Of a stretch of DNA of 29,664 bases, positions 24,952 to 29,664 are shown in pieces. Under the pieces are notes generated by a model. The model searched no databases. It was not told the DNA's origin and saw only the letters and a program-made list of their open reading frames with translations. The stretch's first letter is position 1. Each line of letters begins with the position of its first letter. The stretch lies in assembly GCA_964609305.1 (NCBI GenBank), contig CAZSRK010000028.1, forward strand, positions 1-29,664, in the 5' to 3' direction. The stretch is from CAKSXP01 sp964609305 (GTDB lineage Bacteria; Bacillota; Clostridia; Oscillospirales; Oscillospiraceae). The position numbers and the translations under genes were made by a program.

Positions 24952-24980
24952 TTTAAAAACAAGCAGTCATGGTGTATGAT
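24952..24980 (+). promoter_or_regulatory. Promoter of the divergent MFS gene
   Basis: TATGAT -10 (24975-24980) with a weak TTTAAA -35 (24952-24957) at 17 bp. The start near 24987 leads to GGAG (25001-25004) and the TTG at 25014, which is why the upstream ATG at 24969 is not taken as the start codon. Confidence 0.45.
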
Positions 24981-24987
24981 ATCATAC
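24974..24987. promoter_or_regulatory. 14-bp perfect palindrome over the divergent MFS promoter
   Basis: GTATGATATCATAC is its own reverse complement and covers the predicted -10 and start site of the plus-strand MFS gene. A half-site, ATGATAC, recurs a few bases downstream (24993-24999). Likely operator; the regulator is not in the window. Confidence 0.5.
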
Positions 24988-25013
24988 AACTGAATGATAC
25001 GGAGTTGATACAC

Positions 25014-26237
25014 TTGCACGAACCCCAGAAAGAAAAGATATGGAACCGACATTTTCTGATCGCCTGCGCCGTTTGCCTGTTCATAGGGCTTGCCATGAGC
25101 ATGATAAACAGCACCATGGCGCGGTATATATACTCCCTGTTCGATTCCGCGGCCTTCAGCGGCTGGCTCAACGCCGCGTTTGCCGTGATGGCAGTACTCG
25201 CGAGGCTTGTCGCGGGTGATCTGTCCGACCGTCGCGGCCGGCAGCGTGTGCTTATCCTCGGCTGTGCGATTTTTGCCGTTTCGATATTCTGCTTTGGTAT
25301 CTTCCCGGTTGCGGGGCTTCTGATAATCTTCCGTGGGCTTCAGGGCTTTGGTTACGCTGTGGGCAGCACCGCCGACTATGCCGCCGGCGCGGATGTGGTG
25401 CCGGAGGAGCGCATGAGCGAGGGTGTCGGCTACCTCGGCATCGGCTACTCCCTGTCGACCGCCGTTGGCTCGGCCGTCGCGCTGTCGCTGATGACGGACG
25501 AGAGCTATATGCCGGTAATATGGGGCGCTACGGGCGTCGTGCTCGCGGCCATGGTCCTGGCGTTTTTCCTGCGGTATGAAAAGCTGCCGTTTTATAAGGA
25601 GAAGATGGAAAGGCTCAAACAGGCCGGGCATGCAAAGGACCTGTCCGAGTACAGGGGACTGTCCCGTGTGATCGAGACACGCGCGCTGCCCGCGACTGTC
25701 GTGCAGCTTTTCAACTGCACCTCATGGGCCGCCGTGAACTCCTTCATCGTTCTGTATGCCGACTATCGCGGCATTGAAAATGTGGCCATGTTCTTCACAT
25801 TCGTGGCCGTTGCGATGCTCGTGACGCGGCTCTTTGCCGGCCGTCTGACCGACCGATATGGGGAGCTTGCCGTCGGCGTACCCGCACTGATAGTAAATAT
25901 CATCGGCTTTGTCGTTATGATTTTCTCGACATCGGCCCTGGGCATCTACATCGCCGGTTTTCTGGTCGGCCTTGGCAACGGTACAACCAACCCGGTAATG
26001 CAGGCGGCGGCGGTCAAGCTCTCGCCGGCAAATCGCAGAGGAGCCGCCAGCGGCACCTATCAGATATCCAACGACGTGGCAAACGGAGCCGGCGCGGTGC
26101 TCTGGGGTATCGTCATCGACTCGATGGGCTATGACGCAATGTTTCTGGGCTGATGCCTGACCTCCGCTGTATCTCTCATCCTGCTCGTATATTTCTTCCG
26201 GAAGAAGAAGCTGGCGCAGCTGATGGAAAAGCGCTGA
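25014..26237 (+). pseudogene. MFS transporter with in-frame TGA in the last helix
   Basis: A third MFS protein, more distant from the other two. From TTG 25014 it reads 379 residues (MHEPQKEKIW start, resembling the paralogue's MAKKKEKLW) and stops at TGA 26151-26153, inside predicted helix 12. The same frame stays open beyond for 27 residues (CLTSAVSLILLVYF then a basic RKKK tail) to TGA 26235-26237. The full length would be 407 residues, the same as the repaired neighbour. The paralogue has Gly-Gly at this point, so GGA to TGA is the simplest change. Features seen: SDRRGRQRV loop, GVGYLGIGYSL segment. The 379-residue product might still insert in the membrane but lacks most of helix 12. A terminator follows at 26251. 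Confidence 0.8.
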
Positions 26238-26250
26238 TGCCGGCATGTGT

Positions 26251-26279
26251 AAGCCTCCCCTTAGCGGGGAGGCTTTTTA
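26251..26279 (+). terminator. Terminator of the divergent MFS gene
   Basis: AAGCCTCCCC, loop TTAGC, GGGGAGGCTT, then TTT and a further T-run after two bases. Its position 13 bp after the second stop (26237), not the first, supports the original gene reaching 26237. Confidence 0.9.
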
Positions 26280-26365
26280 TGTTTTTCTGCCTACCCGTTC
26301 GGGTAGTTAAAGTCTCTGACTTGCGGCCTATTTCAGCCCGTTCCATGCACAGAGCGGGTTTGTGC

Positions 26366-26395
26366 TTGACAGGCGCGCTCACAGGATAATATAGT
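26366..26395 (+). promoter_or_regulatory. Promoter of the hydrolase operon
   Basis: Consensus TTGACA (26366-26371), 18-bp spacer, TATAGT (26390-26395). Downstream, GAATCGATTC (26405-26414) is a 10-bp palindrome at the predicted start region, a possible operator, followed by AGGAGG (26416-26421). Confidence 0.65.
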
Positions 26396-26429
26396 AGATT
26401 TATGGAATCGATTCTAGGAGGTTACGGCA

Positions 26430-27584
26430 ATGAAAACGCTGATAAAAAATGCTGCCGTCTATGACGCGCTTCACGATAAGCAGCCGCTCGACATCCTTGT
26501 TGAGGGCGAGCGCATCACGGCCGTGAGCGCCGGCCTTCCGGCCGATTGCGCGCGGGTGTTCGACCTGTCCGGCTGCACGCTTTTCCCGGGCTTTATCGAC
26601 TCCCATGTACATGTGGCCGTATCGCCAGACGGTTTTGATGACAGTACGCTGAGTGCATGGGCAGAAAACGGCGTCTGCGCCGTGCAGGAGCTTGGCATGC
26701 TCTGCCCGCTTCCAGCCGGGGATTATATCGCCTGGCTTAGGGAAAAGTCCGGACCCGAATATACCCGGGTTGTCCCTGCGGCCAAATACATCGATGTTGA
26801 CGGCGGCTACGGCTGCGGTCCCGATCCCGGCGCCCGCGTCGGTATAATCATCGAGACAGCGCAGCAGGCGGCCGACGCCGTCACTTATCAGTTTGGCAAC
26901 GGCAGCCGCTGCATCAAGATAGGCATCATGGAGGGGCGCGCCTGTCTCAGTCCGGAAATGGTAAAGGCCATCTGTGAGCGCGCACACAGCCACGGCATGT
27001 GGGTCTGCGCCCATCTCGGCAAGAGTGAAACGCTCGACTGGCTGACCGACTGCGGCATCGACCAGGCCGCGCACACGCCCGATGATCCGATGAGCGAGGA
27101 GCTTTTGCGCAAATGCATTGAGCGCGGCATCGTCTTTCACACGACGATCGGCGATCCGGAGGCTGCGCGCCCCCTGCCGGAGGGCGCGCAGATCAAGGAC
27201 GCGCCGCGCATCGATCCGGCGAAAATGGCAGAGATGGAGGCAAAGCGCCGCCGGGGAATCCTCGAAAACCTTGTCAGGATTTACAGGGCCGGCGGCAAGA
27301 TCTGCGTCGGTACGGATTATATCTTCAGCCCCGACCCGAAAACCGACGCCTGCATCCCGTTTGCAGAGATGCGCCAGATGGTGCAGGCCGGCATCCCGGA
27401 GCGGGACGTAATAAGCTTTGCCACGCTCGGCGGGGCGCGGGCGCTGCACCTTGAGAGCGAGCTCGGCACGGTTGAACCCGGAAAGCTGGCCTGCTTTGCG
27501 GCGATCGAGGGCGAACTCGACGCGCGCTTTGACAAGCTGCGGCGGCCGGTCTTTGTCATGAACCGCGGCCATCGGCTGGGATAA
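26430..27584 (+). CDS. Amidohydrolase-superfamily metal-dependent hydrolase
   Basis: 384 residues: the composite beta-domain with a (beta/alpha)8 metal-binding barrel. Metal ligands seen: HVH (His59, His61), a candidate carboxylated Lys163, His195, His215 and Asp296 (in VGTDY). This set fits the binuclear imidazolonepropionase/isoaspartyl-dipeptidase/dihydroorotase-like group that hydrolyses C-N bonds of cyclic amides, dipeptides or N-acyl compounds. No signal peptide, so it is cytosolic. The ATG follows AGGAGG with 8-base spacing. First gene of a three-gene operon with a NodB-like deacetylase and an MBL-fold hydrolase, 54 and 55 bp apart, each with its own ribosome binding site. The substrate is unknown. 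Confidence 0.87.
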   Translation: MKTLIKNAAVYDALHDKQPLDILVEGERITAVSAGLPADCARVFDLSGCTLFPGFIDSHVHVAVSPDGFDDSTLSAWAENGVCAVQELGMLCPLPAGDYIAWLREKSGPEYTRVVPAAKYIDVDGGYGCGPDPGARVGIIIETAQQAADAVTYQFGNGSRCIKIGIMEGRACLSPEMVKAICERAHSHGMWVCAHLGKSETLDWLTDCGIDQAAHTPDDPMSEELLRKCIERGIVFHTTIGDPEAARPLPEGAQIKDAPRIDPAKMAEMEAKRRRGILENLVRIYRAGGKICVGTDYIFSPDPKTDACIPFAEMRQMVQAGIPERDVISFATLGGARALHLESELGTVEPGKLACFAAIEGELDARFDKLRRPVFVMNRGHRLG

Positions 27585-27638
27585 GGGCGCGCGTTGCGTC
27601 GCAAACGCTGTATATCAATGAGAAAGGGAGCTATTGTT

Positions 27639-28685
27639 ATGAACGTAAATTCACTTGTCCGCGCGATAAACAAGCATGACCGCCTCACCCGGCTGCTCAC
27701 GCCGGAGCGCTATGTCGGCCTGGACACGCTCAGAGGCGAGTGGGATGAGGCCTTTCCCCCGCGTCCCGCGCCTCCCATGCCCGGGGATCCGGCTCCGGAG
27801 CCCGGTGCGGCGGGCCCCATGATGCCCGGGCCGGAGATAGAACAGCGCGCCCGCGTCATCGCCGGGCTCATGAGCGGCGAGAGCGTACCGGATTCGCTAA
27901 TGCGGGAGCTTTTCGGCTTCGGCTTCGAGGAATATGAACAGGCAAAGCGCGGCTCTGACCCCGTGATAGCGCCTGTTCCCGACAAATGCGTGCTGATGAC
28001 CTTTGACGACGCGACCCTCGACCACTACACCGTGGCCTGTCCGGAACTGGAAAAGTATGGCGGACACGCAAACCTGTTCATCGCCGAGTGCACCGGGGGC
28101 TTTTTCGGCGGCACGGGATTTTCGGACAAGAGCCGTTACATGACCTGGGAACAGATAAAGGAGCTGTCCGACCGCGGCCACGAGGTGCTCAACCACTCGC
28201 TGGAACATCTCAACGAGTTCCGGAATCTGGACAGAGCCGACCAGCTCGCGCAGATACGCGGCATTGAGGAGCGCTGCGCGCAGCACGGCATACCAAAGCC
28301 CACCGTTTTCGGTGCGCCCGGCGGAGCCTATACCCCGCAAATACTTGACCTCATGCGCGAAACAGGATATTATTGGGGAAGAGGCGACCTCTACGGCGTG
28401 GAGCCCCGGCTGCTGGGCGAGGCGCTGTATGACCCCTATATCGACAGCCCGCTGTGCGTGCCGCACTCCGATCCTGACAGTGTCGGTGAGCTGCGCCGCC
28501 AAATCTCCCTCTGCACCGGCAGGGTGATGGTCCTCGTATTCCACGGAATCGACGACCCGATGATGACCAAAATACCTTTTGCCGAAATGGTCCGGACAAT
28601 ATATGAAGAGGGCGGCAGGTGTATCACCTTCCGTGAGCTGGAAAAGTACGTCGACCCCGTCCGGGCAGACGCCTATACCAGATAA
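27639..28685 (+). CDS. Cytosolic NodB/polysaccharide-deacetylase-fold hydrolase
   Basis: 348 residues, no signal peptide or membrane helix. The NodB-like domain begins near residue 115: catalytic/metal Asp pair in TFDD (Asp123, Asp124), metal His in HSLEH (His186, His190), a diverged motif 3 (FGAPGGAY, 224-231, normally RxPxG) and FHG (His302). The N-terminal 100 residues are unusual: a Pro/Gly-rich stretch (about 40-65) between helices, not known to me. Cytosolic members include PuuE-type allantoinases and chitooligosaccharide deacetylases, so the substrate is more likely a small amide than cell wall. The ATG at 27639 is preferred over one at 27618 because AAAGGGAG precedes it. Confidence 0.82.
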   Translation: MNVNSLVRAINKHDRLTRLLTPERYVGLDTLRGEWDEAFPPRPAPPMPGDPAPEPGAAGPMMPGPEIEQRARVIAGLMSGESVPDSLMRELFGFGFEEYEQAKRGSDPVIAPVPDKCVLMTFDDATLDHYTVACPELEKYGGHANLFIAECTGGFFGGTGFSDKSRYMTWEQIKELSDRGHEVLNHSLEHLNEFRNLDRADQLAQIRGIEERCAQHGIPKPTVFGAPGGAYTPQILDLMRETGYYWGRGDLYGVEPRLLGEALYDPYIDSPLCVPHSDPDSVGELRRQISLCTGRVMVLVFHGIDDPMMTKIPFAEMVRTIYEEGGRCITFRELEKYVDPVRADAYTR

Positions 28686-28740
28686 TGCAGGCTCGGCGGG
28701 CGCCGAAACATCGCGTGACCGTGAAAGGAGAACTCTTAAA

Positions 28741-29475
28741 ATGGCTGTGACAGTACATGAAATCGCCCCGAACACCTGGCTCTTTGACGAAAACGGGGGC
28801 GTCAACCTTTACCTGATCGCGGGCAGCAGCATGGCGGTGCTGCTGGACACCGGTTTTGACGGCAGCTGGCTGCCCGAAAAGGTGCGCGAGCTGACGGATC
28901 TTCCTGTGACGCTTGTACACACACACTACCACGGCGACCATACGGGCGGCGACCATCTATGGAGCCCCATCTGGATACACGAGAGCGATATGGACGGCCT
29001 TCTCAGCCAGCCGGGACATGAAGACCTCGACGTGCACCCGCTGTATGACCGCGAGGTTATTTCGCTCGGCTCCCGCCGGCTGCAGGTGATACATGTCCCC
29101 GGGCACTCCCCCGGCTCCATCGCGCTGCTGGACATCGAAAACCGCCTGCTCTTCTCCGGCGATACGGTCATGAGGCAGCCGGTCTTTCTGCAAAACCCCG
29201 ATTCCAACGCGGAGGACTTCCTGCGCAGCCTGGATAAGCTCTCGGCCATGAGCGACAAATTTGACCTCATCTATCCCTGCCACGACACCTGGCCAGTCGG
29301 TGTCGAGGAGCTGGCATATCTGCGCATGTGCGCACAGGACGCGCTCTCCGGCAAAGCTCCGGAGGATATAACGCTGGAGCTTGAGACGCCCGAGGGACTG
29401 AAGCTGATATACTTTGAGGGATTTAAACACGGCAACTGCGGCGTGATAACCGCAGAAAAAATGAAGCACGCCTGA
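28741..29475 (+). CDS. Metallo-beta-lactamase-fold hydrolase
   Basis: 244 residues. The metal motif HTHYHGDH (His62, His64, Asp66, His67) is complete, with His122 (VPGHSPGS), Asp141 (FSGDT) and His191 (YPCHD) as the remaining ligands. The layout is that of glyoxalase II/hydroxyacyl-thioester or lactonase-type members. No signal peptide. The ATG follows AAAGGAG; the frame is open upstream but overlaps the deacetylase gene. Last gene of the hydrolase operon; a lactonase or thioesterase step after the amidohydrolase and deacetylase steps would make sense but is inference. Confidence 0.87.
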   Translation: MAVTVHEIAPNTWLFDENGGVNLYLIAGSSMAVLLDTGFDGSWLPEKVRELTDLPVTLVHTHYHGDHTGGDHLWSPIWIHESDMDGLLSQPGHEDLDVHPLYDREVISLGSRRLQVIHVPGHSPGSIALLDIENRLLFSGDTVMRQPVFLQNPDSNAEDFLRSLDKLSAMSDKFDLIYPCHDTWPVGVEELAYLRMCAQDALSGKAPEDITLELETPEGLKLIYFEGFKHGNCGVITAEKMKHA

Positions 29476-29494
29476 TAAAGGCATGAATAAACAC

Positions 29495-29544
29495 AAAACC
29501 AACGGGCCCATCGCCAAAATCATGCGGGCCTCGTTGGTTTTTTT
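29495..29544 (+). terminator. Terminator of the hydrolase operon
   Basis: AAAACCAACG pairs with CGTTGGTTTT (29532-29541), with a further GGCCC/GGGCC pairing inside, followed by a T7 run (29538-29544). It lies 20 bp past the MBL gene stop. The remaining 66 bp to the terminal repeat are AT-rich and hold no gene. Confidence 0.9.
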
Positions 29545-29610
29545 GTGAGATTAACGTAATCATCTCTTTTATTTTATGGTTTAAAATAGTTTTAGATAAT
29601 CTGCCTTACT

Positions 29611-29664
29611 GATAAGGTACAATAATTTTCGCAAATTGAAAAGTAGATAAAAGAAGACATGGTT
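29611..29664. mobile_element. Terminal inverted repeat, right copy (probable IS end)
   Basis: Matches the reverse complement of bases 1-54 at 53 of 54 positions. It starts GATAAGGTACAA and runs off the contig end; an ATG at 29659-29661 near the edge could be the start of a transposase, but nothing more is visible. The bases just outside the two copies differ (GCCTTACT here, TTTTTGTC at the left), so they are not the target duplication of one element in a circular molecule. Two separate copies of one IS family is the simplest reading. Confidence 0.6.

Noticed and set aside
24969..24971. ATG start for the third MFS protein
   Set aside because: It has no ribosome binding site and lies upstream of the predicted -10 box; TTG 25014 has GGAG and matches the paralogue's N-terminus.
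24828..25631. Long minus-strand open frame of 267 codons
   Set aside because: It lies antisense to the third MFS gene, has no ribosome binding site or recognisable domain, and its composition mirrors the plus-strand codons.
26151..26153. TGA read as glycine (alternative code) or selenocysteine
   Set aside because: Several genes here, including pckG and the MscS gene, end in TGA without further coding, so the standard code holds. An MFS helix is not a known selenoprotein site and no evident SECIS hairpin was noticed.
26400..27572. Long minus-strand open frame of 390 codons
   Set aside because: Exact antisense shadow of the amidohydrolase gene, which has full metal motifs, a promoter and AGGAGG. 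High GC content makes such shadows common.
1..29664. Whole window as a composite transposon or a circular element carrying one IS
   Set aside because: The cargo is mostly housekeeping genes, and the octamers outside the two repeats differ, so there is no matching target duplication.

Overview
The window (29,664 bp, GC-rich apart from its intergenic stretches) looks like a chromosomal contig from a Gram-positive gut-type Clostridia, most likely an uncultured Oscillospiraceae/Ruminococcaceae relative. The signs are strong AGGAGG-type ribosome binding sites, a methyltransferase-ecfA1-ecfA2-ecfT-truA cluster, a ClpE-type (zinc-finger) Clp ATPase, a GTP-type PEP carboxykinase, and lipoproteins with Gram-positive lipoboxes. 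This taxonomic guess is inference. No rRNA, tRNA, CRISPR array or phage genes were seen.

Layout. 1-54 and 29611-29664 are a 53/54-matching inverted repeat that forms the two exact ends of the window and resembles IS256-family insertion sequence ends; the contig probably stops at two copies of one IS. 61-4389 (minus) is a TetR-regulated heterodimeric ABC exporter operon with a clear palindromic operator between its -35 and -10. 4858-8478 (plus) carries an MscS channel and two overlapping FAD-dependent oxidoreductases, closed by a perfect palindromic terminator shared with the convergent block. 8668-17753 (minus) is a long run of tightly packed housekeeping genes: methyltransferase, ecfA1, ecfA2, ecfT, truA, a DUF5711-like protein, cvpA, pgsA and a clpE-like gene, with a strong promoter at the head and an internal promoter before the DUF5711-like gene. 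17944-19364 (plus) is a coupled pair of lipoproteins (SGNH hydrolase and DUF4358-like). 19588-20229 (minus) is a cyclophilin lipoprotein, divergent from pckG (20414-22174, plus).

22285-26237 holds three related MFS transporters: an intact one, one frameshifted by an 8-bp tandem duplication, and a divergent one with an in-frame TGA inside its last membrane helix. Restoring either lesion gives a 407-residue protein, so both look like recent single-event inactivations or switchable states. The MFS promoters carry distinct palindromes. 26430-29475 (plus) is a three-gene operon of cytosolic hydrolases (amidohydrolase, NodB-like deacetylase, MBL-fold hydrolase) of unknown pathway, closed by a terminator.

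The best candidates for something undescribed are the hydrolase trio, the paired MFS lesions, and the SGNH/DUF4358 lipoprotein pair. Nothing in the window is a clearly new defence or mobile system.
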